Positions 23,959-35,171 of a DNA stretch of 64,000 nt are shown here, piece by piece (position 1 is the first letter of the stretch; each line of letters opens with the position of its first letter). The notes below the pieces were generated by a model, which did no database searches, had not been told where the DNA came from, and saw only the letters and a program-made list of their open reading frames with translations. This DNA is from Riptortus pedestris (Eukaryota > Arthropoda > Insecta > Hemiptera > Alydidae): contig CM032230.1 of assembly GCA_019009955.1 (NCBI GenBank), positions 34,372,501 through 34,436,500 of the forward strand. The letters are read 5' to 3'. A program made the position numbers and the translations under genes.

Positions 23959-24731
23959 TATATATATATTAGTCTGTTAACACTCAAGCGGTCGCAATTT
24001 TTGTTTAATCGTTACCAAACTCGGTATTTAATCGTTTTAGGTAAATAGGAAGGTCAAGTTCGTTAACGGCGGAAATCGAACCAGTGGGAGGGGGGTTTAG
24101 AGGGGGGTTTTTCGTCTATTTGAAATATCACCGTTACTATACGTCGGATCGAAAAATTGTATAGAATCAATCTTATTGCAAATTAAATTTACTATAAATA
24201 TTGTTATATACATTTATTCTCTATATTGAATAATAAGTGAGATATTTGCATTTTTCAGTTTTCAGCCATTATCAAACCGCAACTTCATAAACAATACTCT
24301 GCTACATAATAAATCGCATTATTCAAAGTTTAATTACCAAACATTTTATTCAAGAGACCTTTATTATACGAGATACATGCAATATGTCCCGGGACCCCCC
24401 CCCCCCGCCGTCGTAAGCTTTTGGACTACAATTATTCTGACTCATTAATTACAGTACTAGATATAGTAAATAGTTCTCAATAAAATTAATATGTTATATT
24501 CTAATATATTTCAGTAATTGTTTTTCTTTCCGGTGTGAAGCGGGCAGACCCGTTTGTTTACATTTCTAACCTAACGCTTCCTGTCGGCAGGTTATTGAAA
24601 TTGGATGAAACATTTCTTATTTCCGTTTGTATTTATTTACGGTGGTGTTGTGTTACCAGTATGTAGATTTAGCTATTTCTAAGCTTCACGAGGGAAATAT
24701 GCTTAGTTTACGCAGCCCCTGCGTGACGGAC
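23783..24731 (+). mobile_element. Family A copy, full length, long subfamily
   Basis: About 950 bases, the longest intact-looking copy. Head AGCAGATTTCCCTAAAGGGA; (TA)n at about 23909-23970; CGTTACCAAACTCGGTATTT; G-rich stretch; a long-subfamily insert of about 400 bases after the TTTGCATTTTTCAG region (with CTTTTGGACTACAATTATTC and CCGTTTGTATTTATTTAC). It ends with the damaged subterminal repeat GGGAAATATGCTTAG, the hairpin ACGCAGCCCCTGCGT and GACGGAC. Flanks are TTTT on the left and TTTTT on the right, fitting T-T insertion without duplication. Confidence 0.85.
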
Positions 24732-24891
24732 TTTTTATGGTTCTGATCGGGAAGTATAATCGCACATTGCTGATGTGGAGCAAGTTCTGTTGGTCAGAGG
24801 GGGGCAAATCTGAGGTGGGGGGGGGGGCATTCGTGGGGAATTTTATTTTAATGCCTACAGAAATATTTATTCATAATATAAAAAAAAAAAG

Positions 24892-25262
24892 TATGTCACT
24901 CAGGGGCTGCGTAAACTAAGAAGGTTTCCATCATCCAGGTTTCGCATCACCGTGAATATTAAGTGAATAATTACAAACGGTAATGAGAAATCTTCCAGCC
25001 AATTTTAATAACCTCCCAACTAGAATAGTCTGTAATGTAAACTTACAGGTCTGCCAAAATCTCACCGGAAAGAAAAACAGTTACTGAAATATATCAGAAT
25101 ATAACATTTTAATTTTATTGAGAACTATTTACTATATCTAGTACTGTAATTCATAATGAATCAGAATGTTTATCTCAATCAATCAAATTTTAGTAGTCCA
25201 AGAACTTAAAGAAGAAGACGGGGGGGGGTCCCAAAAACATATTTGCATTTTTAGTGCACGAG
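24892..25262 (-). mobile_element. Family A copy, long subfamily, partial
   Basis: It starts after an A run with TATGTCACTCAGGGGCTGCG and GTAAACTAAGAAGG. It continues through the long-subfamily interior (GGTCTGCCAAAATCTC, AATTTTAGTAGTCCAAGAAC, poly-G) to about 25262. Possible further interior reappears at 25640-25700 (GAAAACAATATTTGGTATTT). Confidence 0.7.
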
Positions 25263-25712
25263 GTATAAAAAAATTATAACAACTGCTCCCAAATTAAAAT
25301 AATGCACTATATTGTATTTTAATGATAAAATAAATAATAAACATAAAAACATTTTCTATAAAAAACAATAAAAAAACTCTCTTAATTATGTTCGTTAGCA
25401 GTAGACACGTGCACACACTACAGGATGGATACACACTAACTAAAAGGTAACTTTCAGGTTACTCGCAGTGTACCCACTTTATAATTACATTAATTTTAGT
25501 TTTAAATTGTTATCTGTTGGGCAACGCTGTCGCCGGAAGCCCGCCTTGGCTTGTAACCTTCCTCTGGCTTGACAGTTGTTGAGGAAGGTTAAGTTGACGT
25601 GGGTGAGTTGCCGTTACACATTTATCTCGTATAGTAAAGGTTTCTTGAAAACAATATTTGGTATTTAAGCTTCGAAAAATGTGGTTTATTATGTAACAGA
25701 GTATTGTTTATG

Positions 25713-25810
25713 TACTAGCTAAGGTATCCGATTTCGCCCGTGAAATCATTTGAAATTGAATGATGATGGTATTTTGTTGGGCTTTACTTCTCTTTGGTAT
25801 GACTCGTATT
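25713..25810 (+). repeat. Family C/R-type head
   Basis: ACTAGCTAAGGTATCCGATT and TCGCCCGTGAAATCATTTGA form a decayed GC-rich head like those of R and C, followed by GAATGATGATGGTATTTTG. No tail is seen, so it is a truncated copy. Confidence 0.6.
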
Positions 25811-27040
25811 TACCCAGTAATAGTAAGTTAATAATTTAAAAATAAAAACTTCTTAGTACAATGAGAAGGGTCGATCTTTCGGTATACAGGTTCCTCTTTT
25901 CGTAATTTATCCACTGTGTTGACTCTTCATGAGCTGTGTTGAGCTCATGATGAATTGCAAAGTCCATCGGGAATTAAATTCTGTAGATATTCAAATTGGA
26001 AAAGGTTTTTTAACAATTCATGAAAAATGCATTGATCATTATTATCCATTATATATACTGTCGGTAGTAAGCTAGAGACAAAGAGCTTAATATAACTATT
26101 TATGGGGTACATGTAAAATGTGAGTGCGTATTTATATATGAAAATTATTTGGTCCATTGATATTCAAGGACACAAGTGAGTCGGTCGTTACGCCATGCTT
26201 CAACCGGGAAGGGTATGCATAGAGGTTTCTCATTCATTGGCAAATGAAATGTATAAATTAACATAGTACTGAGCAAGGAGTAGGAAGTCAGCTTTACTCC
26301 ATCAGGGAGTTTCATTAGGAAGGTACAAGGTTGACGTTGAGGGTAACTAGACCTTATGGATTCTACTCACGATATAGGAATCCTCTCATTGGATTCACAC
26401 CTGAGATCTGAGCAGCCTGCAGAGAGACGACAAAGGGGTAATGGATTGTCAAACACTGTGTGGTTTCCGTACGAGAAGCGATAATTGAGGTTGATAATGA
26501 CTGAAAGAGGGTGGGAATGTTTTATCCTTGACTCATTAGTATGACTCTATTAGAGAAGCCGGCGAGGTACGGTATTCAGTGTGCGGAGTAGCTACGTGCT
26601 CTGCATCGGCCGCTTTGTCGGCCTCACGAGTCCCGGGTCTGGATTTGGGCGGCGAGGGAATGGGGGGCATTCCTCCACAAGGCCTCCACGCAGTCTGCCG
26701 GAGGAACCAACTAGTCTTTTGGCAGGGGCAGCTGGTCGATCTAAGAGAAGCCTTTCGCATTCCTAGCCTATCAGCCGATGTCTTGCGAGATCTACATCTC
26801 GCCGATCGCCATCTCGTGAGAATTAACCCAAAACAAGAAAATAAACCTCTAAACTACTTGCTTCTCGTTTGCTATGCATTCCTTAACTCTTACTGATACT
26901 CTCTAACTCATGACTAAACGCAACATACGCGATAAACCTTTTCTACGTCTCACTGGGCTTTACTTCCTTCGTTGGAGCGCTCTCTTGATAACTAGTTCGT
27001 TTCCAGCTAAGTAGCACCATCAACCTATCGTTTGTAATGA
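25811..27040. other. Unassigned, with a GC-rich island at 26.55-26.83 kb
   Basis: The island is CpG-containing and gives overlapping frames on both strands (26579-26896 plus, 105 codons; 26536-26760 minus). I see no known domain. The plus frame runs into ordinary AT-rich sequence at its end. It could be a foreign exon or retro-sequence, but nothing supports a specific call. Confidence 0.35.
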
Positions 27041-27047
27041 GCAAAAG

Positions 27048-27673
27048 TCCGTCACGCAACTTATACAACTTCCTCCTTAACTTATACGATTTCCCACTGC
27101 GTCACTTATTTCCATTTATCTCAAAACATAAAAGCTCAATGAGAAAAATATTTGGTGTTTAGGCTTCAAATAAGTGCTCAATAATATAACAGACATGAGG
27201 TGGAGTGGGGGCTTACGGAAGGCCGAAAACTAAAAAATAAGATTGATTTTATACAGCATTTCGATCCAACTAAAATATTGTGAAGGAATGAGGCCTTTAT
27301 TTTCTGTTCTGAGATAATAATTCCTTCACCATCCAGAACCTCAAAAATGGGTTTCGATCATAATTATAGTAACGGAAATATTTTGAATTTTCGAAAATCC
27401 CCTCTCTAACCACCCCTCACTCCTTCCCGCTGGTCTGATTTCGAGCTGACGAATATTTATAGTAAATCTAATTTGCAATAAGCTTAGTTCTATAAAATTT
27501 TTCGATCCGATGCATAATATCAGAGATATTTCGAATTTACGAAAATCCCCCCCCCCTCCCTCTACGATTACAGCCATTAACGAACTTGATCTGTCTTTTT
27601 ACATAAGACGTTTAAATATCGTGTTTGGTAACGATCAAACAAAAATTGTGACCGCTAGAGCGTTAACACACAA

Positions 27674-27675
<2 letters not shown>
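27048..27675 (-). mobile_element. Family A copy, tail-side part (split by R4)
   Basis: It starts TCCGTCACGCAACTTATAC (hairpin partly deleted), with long-subfamily interior, a G-rich block, TAACGAACTTGATCTGTCTT and ACCGCTAGAGCGTTAACACA, and reaches the TA core. It contains a small foreign-looking block around 27280-27329. The head-side half follows R4 at 29148-29233. Confidence 0.8.
27280..27329. repeat. Small palindromic block within an A copy
   Basis: Inverted arms GTGAAGGAAT and ATTCCTTCAC enclose about 30 bases. The A interior motif TTTCGATC occurs on both sides (near 27260 and 27352), suggesting an insertion with a short duplication. Confidence 0.45.
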
Positions 27676-27745
<70 letters not shown>

Positions 27746-27751
<6 letters not shown>

Positions 27752-29094
27752 GTAACCATTATTGATTTTTTTCGCGAAATTTCACGATAACTTATCGTTT
27801 CACATGTAATAGACACCATAACTGCATTTTGTTTCTTTGGTGTCTGTTTGTTTGTTTGTTTATTTGTTAGTTTGTTTGTTACCTTTTCACGCATAAACGG
27901 CTGAACCGAATTTTATGAAACTTGGTATGTATATTACTACTAGCCCAACTTAGACTTTAGGCTATATTAATATTCTCTAAGACAAACAGGAGTGGGGGTT
28001 ATAAGGGAGGCCTGAAATTAAAAATAGCGATATTTCGTTTCCTATTGCTTTTTCAGCAAATATGTCCATAACAAAAGTTGTTTATTTTGTTATTTACAGT
28101 AACTTTTGTTATTACACTTTTGCTGTATACTGAAGTATAAATGAGTTATACGCTAATAACTATAGCGGGAGTCCACAATTTTATTTGGCACAAAAGACTC
28201 AAACGAACTAAACCAAACTCGGTATGTGAATTAGCACTAACGCCTTCCTTATAATAAGCCATACTAACATTTCTAGGGACGGGCAGGAGTGGGGGTTGTA
28301 AGGGAGGCCTGAATTTAAAAATAGCGGTATTTCGTTTTCTATTCGTTTTTCGGCAAATATGAACATAACAAAAGTTGTTTATTTTGTTATTTAGAGTAAC
28401 TTTTGTCACATTCATTTTTGTCCTTTAACAAAGTTTAAACGAGATATACACTATAAACTAAAGCGGGAGTCAACTATTTCATTGGGCGCTAACGATTAAA
28501 CCGAACTAAAAATACTCGATATGTCAATTATCATTAATTCTTCCATGATTATAAGCTATATTAAAATTTTTTGGTTAGAATGGGGGTGGGGGTTATAAGG
28601 GAGGCCTGAAATAAAAATTTGCGATATTTCATTGTCTATATGTTTTTCGACAAATATGCACATAACAAAATTTTTTTCCTTTGTTATTTAGAATAACTTT
28701 TTTTTTTTTTTTTTTTTATACATTTCTCCAGGAACAATGTGTGGAGCAAGTAATTTGCGTAGAAATATTGATGTGCTCAACAATTCATTCCAATTTGAAC
28801 TATGAGGTACCTCACCTGGAAAAATTAATTCAAATCTTTGTTAATATTTTGTTCTTAATAACTGAAATCTATGCATAATGCATAGGAGACGGGAAATATG
28901 GCAATTTGGAGGACAGTGAAGACATACATAAAAAATTAATTTTATTATTAACAAATGCCAACAACGGGTATTAACCCTAAACACTGGGACGGGTAAATGT
29001 CAAAATATTGTGCAAATTAAAGCCTTGCCAAAAAAATACCATCACCATTCAGCCACAAATCAATTCCCGGGCAAAGCCGGGTATCTGAGCTAGT
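27746..29094 (-). mobile_element. Family R element 4, inserted in the TA core of an A copy
   Basis: The plus strand begins AAAATTGTAACC after the TA tract. It passes through the inverted TGGTGTCT arms, the (GTTT)n tract, CATAAACGGCTGAACCGAAT and three units of about 290 bases. It ends in the head GCCGGGTATCTGAGCTAGT. The A-family TA core and both A halves flank it. It has a T run near 28700. Confidence 0.8.
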
Positions 29095-29113
29095 ATATAT
29101 AATATATATATAT

Positions 29114-29147
<34 letters not shown>

Positions 29148-29153
<6 letters not shown>

Positions 29154-29233
29154 GAACGGACCTCATTTTCGTCATCGAAACTCGCGTCATGAGTACGCCC
29201 TCAATAGCTGATTTCCCTTAAGGGAAATCTGCT
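29148..29233 (-). mobile_element. Family A copy, head-side part (split by R4)
   Basis: TTTTGAACGGACCTCATTTT through TTTCCCTTAAGGGAAATCTG and CTA. It completes the A copy at 27048-27675. Confidence 0.85.
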
Positions 29234-29503
29234 AAAACGCATATGTCAATATTTATAGATAATTTTATTTGCTATAAAAACACTTCTATACACTTTGTCG
29301 ACCTCACACATAATAACGGAGATATTTCGAATTTTCGAAATTCCCACCTATATACCCGCCACCTCTTACTGGTCTGATTTCAGCCGATATGAAACTTGAT
29401 CTTCATTTTTACATAAAACGTTAAAATCGTTACAAGTTTGGTAACGATCAGACAAAAATTGCAACCGCTAGAGCCGAAAATTTCCCTTAGGGGAAATCTG
29501 CTA
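29234..29503 (-). mobile_element. Family A copy with fused interior and head
   Basis: It abuts the preceding A head directly. Interior motifs (CACACATAATAACGGAGATA, GGTAACGATCAGACAAAAAT, CGCTAGAGC) lead straight into TTTCCCTTAGGGGAAATCTG. The TA core and the GAACGGACC block are deleted. Confidence 0.75.
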
Positions 29504-29719
29504 AAATGAATATCATTTCCAGACCCAATGAAATGTCATGGTTGCTCACAAGACGCAAATAACAAATATTGTTTTCATTGAACTACATCAATTAAGATTC
29601 CACGTTCTTTATTCAAATATATTTATGTGATATTTAATTTGTCGATATGTGACCTATACATTGAACACTGCAGATCATACTCATCAATGGCTGAAATCGG
29701 GCAAGGAATAGGAATAGGC
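29504..29719. repeat. Mixed A fragments
   Basis: CAAATATTGTTTTCATTGAA and CAATGGCTGAAATCGGGCAA are recognisable A interior motifs in decayed context before the truncated R5 start. Confidence 0.45.
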
Positions 29720-30685
29720 CTTTATACTTTTATTCGGCGATAGTGTATATAACAAAAGTTTCTCTAAATAAGAAAATAAACAGCTTTTGTTATGTGCATA
29801 TTTGCCGAAACCCGAATAGGAAAGGAAATATCACTATATTTAATTTCAGGCCTCCCTTATAACCCCCACTCCTGCCCTTCCCTAGAAATGATAGTATGGC
29901 TTATTATAAGGAAGGCGTTAGTGCTAATTCACATACCGAGTTCGGTTTAATCGTTAGAGCCCAATGAAATAGTTGACTCCCGCTTTAGTTTATAGTGTAT
30001 ATCTCGTCTATAATTCGGTATAAGAAAAAAGTGTATATAATAAAAGTTACTCTAAATAACAAAATAAACAACTTTTGTTATGTTCATATTTGCCGAAAAA
30101 CGAATAGAAAACGAAATACCACTATTTTTAAATTCAGGCCTCCCTTACAACCCCCACTCTTGCCCGTCCATAGAAATGTTGGTATGGCTATTATAATGAA
30201 GGCGTTAGTGCTAATACATATACCGAGTTTTATTTAATTCGGTTGGGTCTTTTGTCCCAAATAAAATTGTTCACTTCCGCTATAGGTTTTAGCGTATATC
30301 TCGTTTATAATTCGGTATACGAAAAAAGTGTATATAACAAAAGTTACTCTAAATAACAAAATAAACAACTTTTGTTATGTTCATATTTGACGAAAAACAA
30401 ATAGGAAACGAAATATCGCTATTTTTAATTTCTGGCTTCCCTTATAACCCCCACTCCTGTTCGTCTCAGAGGACATTAATATAGCCTAAAGTCTAAGTTG
30501 AGTTAGTAGTAATATACATACCAAGTTTCATAAAATTCGGTTCAGCCGTTTATGCGTGAAAAGGTAACAAACAAACAAACATACACGAAAGAAAGAAAAT
30601 GCAGTTATGGTGTCTATGACATGAGAAACGAAAAGTTATCGTAAAATTTCGCGAAAGTCAATGTACAGACAGAGGTTACAATTTT
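29720..30685 (+). mobile_element. Family R element 5 (5' truncated)
   Basis: It begins inside a unit (GTGTATATAACAAAAGTTTC). Landmarks lie near 29850, 30143 and 30438. It then has CAGCCGTTTATGCGTGAAAA, a very short CAAA tract and the tail GAGGTTACAATTTTATATAT. The next element, R6, is its mirror image. Confidence 0.8.
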
Positions 30686-30745
30686 ATATATATATATAGA
30701 TATATATCTATATATATATATCTATCTATATCTATATATATATAT
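30686..30745. repeat. (TA)/(TAGA) spacer between inverted R5 and R6
   Basis: Sixty bases of TATATAGATATATATC type. It is the loop of a large inverted repeat formed by R5 and R6. Confidence 0.9.
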
Positions 30746-32297
30746 AAAATTGTAACCTCTGTCTGTACATTGATTTTTTTTGCGAAATTTCACGATAACT
30801 TTTCGTTTCACATGTCATAGACACCATAACTGCATTTTGTTTCTTTCGTGTATGTTTGTTTGTTTGTTTGTTTGTTTGTTTGTTTGTTTGTTTGTTACCT
30901 TTTCACGCATAAACGGCTGAACCGAATTTTATGAAACTTGGTATGTATATTACTACTAGCCCAACTTAGACTTTAGGCTATATTAATATTCTCTAAGACG
31001 AACAGGAGTGGGGGTTATAAGGGAGACCTGAAATTAAAAATAGCGATATTTCGTTTCCTATTGGTTTTTCGGCAAATATGCACATAACAAAAGTTGTTTA
31101 TTTTGTAATTTAGAGTAACTTTTGTTATATGCACTTTTGCCTTATACGGAAGTATAAATGAGTTATACGCTAAAAACTATAGCGGGAGTCCACAATTTTA
31201 TTTGGCACCAAAGACTCAACCGAATTAAACCAAACTCGGTATCTGAATTAGTACTAACGCCTTCATTATAATAAGCTATACTAACATTTCTTGGGACTGG
31301 CAGGAGTGGGGGTTATAAGGAAGGCCTGAAATTAATAATAGTGATATTTCGTTTCCTATTGCATTTTCGGTAAATATGCACATAACAAAAGTTGTTTATT
31401 TTGTTATTTAGAGAAACTTTTGTCATATGCACTTTTGCCGTATACGGAAGTATAAATGAGTTATACGCTAAAAACTATAGCGGGAGACCACAATTTTATT
31501 TGGCACCAAAGACTCAACCGAATTAAACCAAACTCGGTATCTGAATCAGTACTAACGCCTTCATTATAATAAGCTATACTAACATTTCTTGGGACGGGCA
31601 GGAGTGGGGGTTATAAGGAAGGCCTGAAATTAATAATAGTGATATTTCGTTTCCTATTGCATTTTCGGTAAATATGCACATAACAAAAGTTGTTTATTTT
31701 GTTATTTAGAGAAACTTTTTTATATACACTATCATCGTATACCGAAGTATAAAGGCGTTATATGCTGAAAATTATAGCAGGAGACAACAATTTTATTTGG
31801 CACAAAAGACTCAACCGAACTAAATAAAACACTCAGTATGTATATTAAAACTAATGCCTTCCTTATAATAAGTCATACTAGCATTTCTAGGGACGGGCAG
31901 CAGTGGGGGTTATAAGGAAGGCCTGAAATTAATAATAATGATTTCCTATTGGGGTTTCGGCAAATATGCACATAACAAAAGTTGTTTATTTTGTTATTTA
32001 GAGAAATTTGCTCAACACTTCTTTTCAATATGAACTACCAGGTAACTCACCTGAAAAAATGAATTCAAATATATGTCAATATTTTCTCCTTAATAATTCC
32101 AATCTATGCATAATGCACAGGAGATGGGAAATATGACAATATGTAGGACAGTGAAGTCTTACATAAAAAAATAATTTTATTATTAACAAATGCCAACAAC
32201 GGGTATTAACCCTAAACACTGGAACGGGTAAATGTCAAAATATTGTGCAAAGTAAAGCCTTGCCAAAAATATACTTTCACCATTCAGCCTCAAATGA
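30746..32297 (-). mobile_element. Family R element 6, four units, head removed
   Basis: The plus strand begins AAAATTGTAACCTCTGTCTG. Four units follow, with landmarks near 31020, 31310, 31600 and 31910; the second and third are almost identical (31260-31330 compared with 31555-31620). The tail end reads CATTCAGCCTCAAATGAAT, where the head should follow but is replaced by AATAAAATAATACATTG. Confidence 0.8.
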
Positions 32298-32298
32298 A

Positions 32299-32818
32299 TA
32301 ATAAAATAATACATTGAATCAATATTTTAAGGAAAACTATGGAGATACTGGAGCGGAAGGAGGTCGGAGCCTAAACAGTTAATTGAGTTTACGAATTTCC
32401 CGTCTGGCATTACTGGAAGTGGTTTCCAGTGTGATTCACTATTACGTACAAATATAATATTACGTGCTAAACTTTGCCTAAATTATATGAGCTCGGATTG
32501 GCTTTTGAAAGAAAATATGTTCATTATAGATGATATTTAATTGTAATAAATGCTACCCTTGATTATGGTTTGAATTATTGAAAAAAAGTGAGTCAAAAAG
32601 TGTAGAGGGATAGATTAGGAACACATTTTCATTTATCTTCAAAACTAAAATTTCTATTCTATTAATCCCCAGAAGTTACCCTTCAGGGTTGGCTATTTCG
32701 GAAAATCATTACGTCGTGGATGGAAGTGTAATTGTACACATTGAAGTCTTGCTATCAAAATACCATCATTAGTCAGTCAAGAATGATTTCCCGGGCATCG
32801 CCGGGTACCTTTGCTAGT
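32299..32818 (-). mobile_element. Family C element, copy 1
   Basis: The right end is the GC-rich head (CCCGGGCATCGCCGGGTACC, then TTTGCTAGT) in inverse orientation, next to a short TA run. The interior from about 32507 matches copy 2 at 34409-34718 (GAAAATATGTTCATTATAGA; TACACATTGAAGTCTTGCTA). It shares the head style of R but has a different body. The left limit is uncertain and the 32299-32500 stretch may be unrelated. Confidence 0.6.
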
Positions 32819-32826
32819 ATATATAT

Positions 32827-34408
32827 AAAATTGTAACCTCTGTCTGTACATTGAATTTTTCGCGAAATTTCACGGTAACTTTTCGTTTCACATGTCATAG
32901 ACACCATAACTACATTTTGTTTCTTTCGTGTCTGTTTGTTTGATAATTTGTTTGTTTGTTTGTTACCTTTTCACGCATAAACGGCTGTACCAAATTTGAT
33001 GAAACTTGGTATGTATATTACTACTAGCCCAACTTAGACTTTAGGCTATATTAATATTCTCTAAGACGAACAGGAGTGGGGGTTATAAGGGAGGCCTAAA
33101 ATTAAAAATAGCGATATTTCGTTTCCTATTGCTTTTTCAGCAAATATGCACATAACAAAAGTTGTTTATTTTGTAATTTAAAGTAACTTTTGTTATATGC
33201 AATTTTGCCGTATACGGAAGTATAAATGAGTTATACGCTAAAAACTATAGCGGGAGTCCACAATTTTATTTGGCACAAAAGACCCAACCGAACTAAACCA
33301 AACTCGCTATGTGAATTAATACTAACGATTTCCTTATAATAAGCCATACTAACATTTCTAGGGACGGGCAGGAGTGGGGGTTATAAGGGAGGCCTGCGAT
33401 TAAAAGTAGCGATATTTCGTTTCCTATTGCTTTTTCAGCAAATTTGCACATAACAAAAGTTGTTTATATTGTTATTTAGAGTAACTTTTGTTATATACAC
33501 TTTTCCCGTATACGGAAGTATAAATGAGTTATACGCTAAAAACTATAGCGGGAGTCCACAATTTTATTTGGCACAAAAGACTCAATCGAACTAAACCAAA
33601 CTCGCTATGTGAATTAATACTAACGACTTCCTTATAATAAGCCATACTAACATTTCTAGGGACTGGCAGGTGTGGGGGTTATAAGGGAGGCCTGAAATTA
33701 AAAATACCGATATTTCGTTTCCTATTGCTTTTTCAGCGAATATGCACATCACAAAAGTTGTTTATGTTGTTATTTAGAGTAACTTTTGTTATATACACTT
33801 TTCCCGTATACGGAAGTATAAATGAGTTATACGCTATAAACTAAAGCGGGAGTCCACAATTTTATTTGGCACAAAAGACTCAACCGAATTAAACCAAACT
33901 CGGTATGTGAATTAGTACTAACGCCTTCATTATAATAAGCAATACTAACATTTCTAGGGACGGGCAGGAGTGGGGGTTATAAGGGAGGCCTGAAATTAAT
34001 TATAATGATTTCCTGTTGGGGTTTCGGCAAATATGCACATAACAAAAGTTGTTTATTTTGTTATTTAGAGAAATTTGCTCAACACTTCTTTTCAATATGA
34101 ACTACTAGGTACCTCACCTGAAAAAATTAATTCAAATATATGTCAATATTTTCTCCTTAATAATTCAAATCTATGCATAATGCACAGTAGACGGGAAATA
34201 TGACAATATGGAGGACAGTGAAGTCTAACATAAAAAAATAATTTTTTTGCAAAATAATGTTATTAACAAATGCCATCAACGGGTATTAACCCTAAACACT
34301 GGAACGGGTAAATGTCAAAATATTGTGCAAAGTAAAGCCTTGCCAAAAATATACCATCATCACCATTCAGCCTCAAATGAATTCCCGAGCGAAGCCGGGT
34401 ATCTGAGC
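32827..34408 (-). mobile_element. Family R element 7, four units
   Basis: It starts AAAATTGTAACCTCTGTCTG, with a shortened GTTT tract. Four units have landmarks near 33083, 33380, 33678 and 33975. The head AGCGAAGCCGGGTATCTGAG is present but its last bases are lost where C copy 2 begins. Confidence 0.8.
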
Positions 34409-34718
34409 AGGAAATATGTTCATTATAGATGATATTCGATTGTAAAAAATGCTACCCATGATTATGGTTTGAATTATTCAAAAACCGAGAGTCAAAAAGT
34501 CGTGAAGAATAGATTAGGAACCCATTTTCATATATTCTTCAAAACTAAAATTTCGCTTCTATTAACCCTGAAAGTTACACTTTAGGATTGGCTGTTTTGA
34601 AAAAAACAATACATCGTGGAGGGAAGTGCAATTGTACACATTGAAGTCTTGCTATAAAAATACCATCATTAGTCAGTCAGCAATGATTTCCCGGGCATCG
34701 CCGGGTACCTTAGCTAGT
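34409..34718 (-). mobile_element. Family C element, copy 2
   Basis: It matches C copy 1 from GAAATATGTTCATTATAGAT onward and ends in CCCGGGCATCGCCGGGTACC, TTAGCTAGT, followed by TATATATATA and an A half. Divergence from copy 1 is moderate, so the pair is probably not a very recent duplication. Confidence 0.65.
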
Positions 34719-34729
34719 TATATATATAT

Positions 34730-35171
34730 TTGTCTGTTAAAACTCTAGCGGTCGCAATTTTTCTTTGATCGTTACCAAACTCGATATTTAAACGTTTTAT
34801 GCAAAAAGACAGATCAAGTTCGTTAATGGCTGAAATCGGACCAGTGGGAGGGGGGTTTAGAGGGGGGATTTTCAAAAATTCAAAATATCTCCGTTACCAT
34901 ACGTCGGATCAAAAATGTTTGTAGAACCAATCTTATTGCAAATTAAATTTACTATAAATATTGTTCTATGCATTTATTCTCTATCTTGAATATTAACCGA
35001 GATATTTGCATTTTTATTAAATTTGGGCCGATAACGCATGACGAACGGGTTTCCCGCCAAAAGCTAGTTCGGCCCTTTGCCGCGACTGTTCGGCTCTAGT
35101 ATGCAGATTTCTCTATTGTATCACTTCACGAGGGAAATCTGCTTAGTTTACGCAGCCCCTGCGTGACGGAC
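34730..35171 (+). mobile_element. Family A copy, core-to-tail half
   Basis: It begins at the TA core (TTTGTCTGTTAAAACTCTAG), with GATCGTTACCAAACTCGATA, a G-rich block, the short-subfamily interior (CCGCCAAAAGCTAGTTCGGC), GGGAAATCTGCTTAGTTTAC, the hairpin CGCAGCCCCTGCG and GACGGAC followed by TTTT. The head half is missing upstream, where C and R elements sit. Confidence 0.85.

Noticed and set aside
26579..26896. 105-codon plus-strand frame in a GC-rich island
   Set aside because: There is an overlapping frame on the other strand, no recognisable domain, and the end runs into unrelated AT-rich sequence. Composition alone explains the open frame.
28146..28415. Recurring peptide NKINNFC.V.IC.KTNRKRN in several frames (also about 16.9-17.1 and 30.0-30.2 kb)
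   Set aside because: It is the translation of the same R-family unit in several copies. No start, stop or domain is conserved, and the frame breaks in other units.
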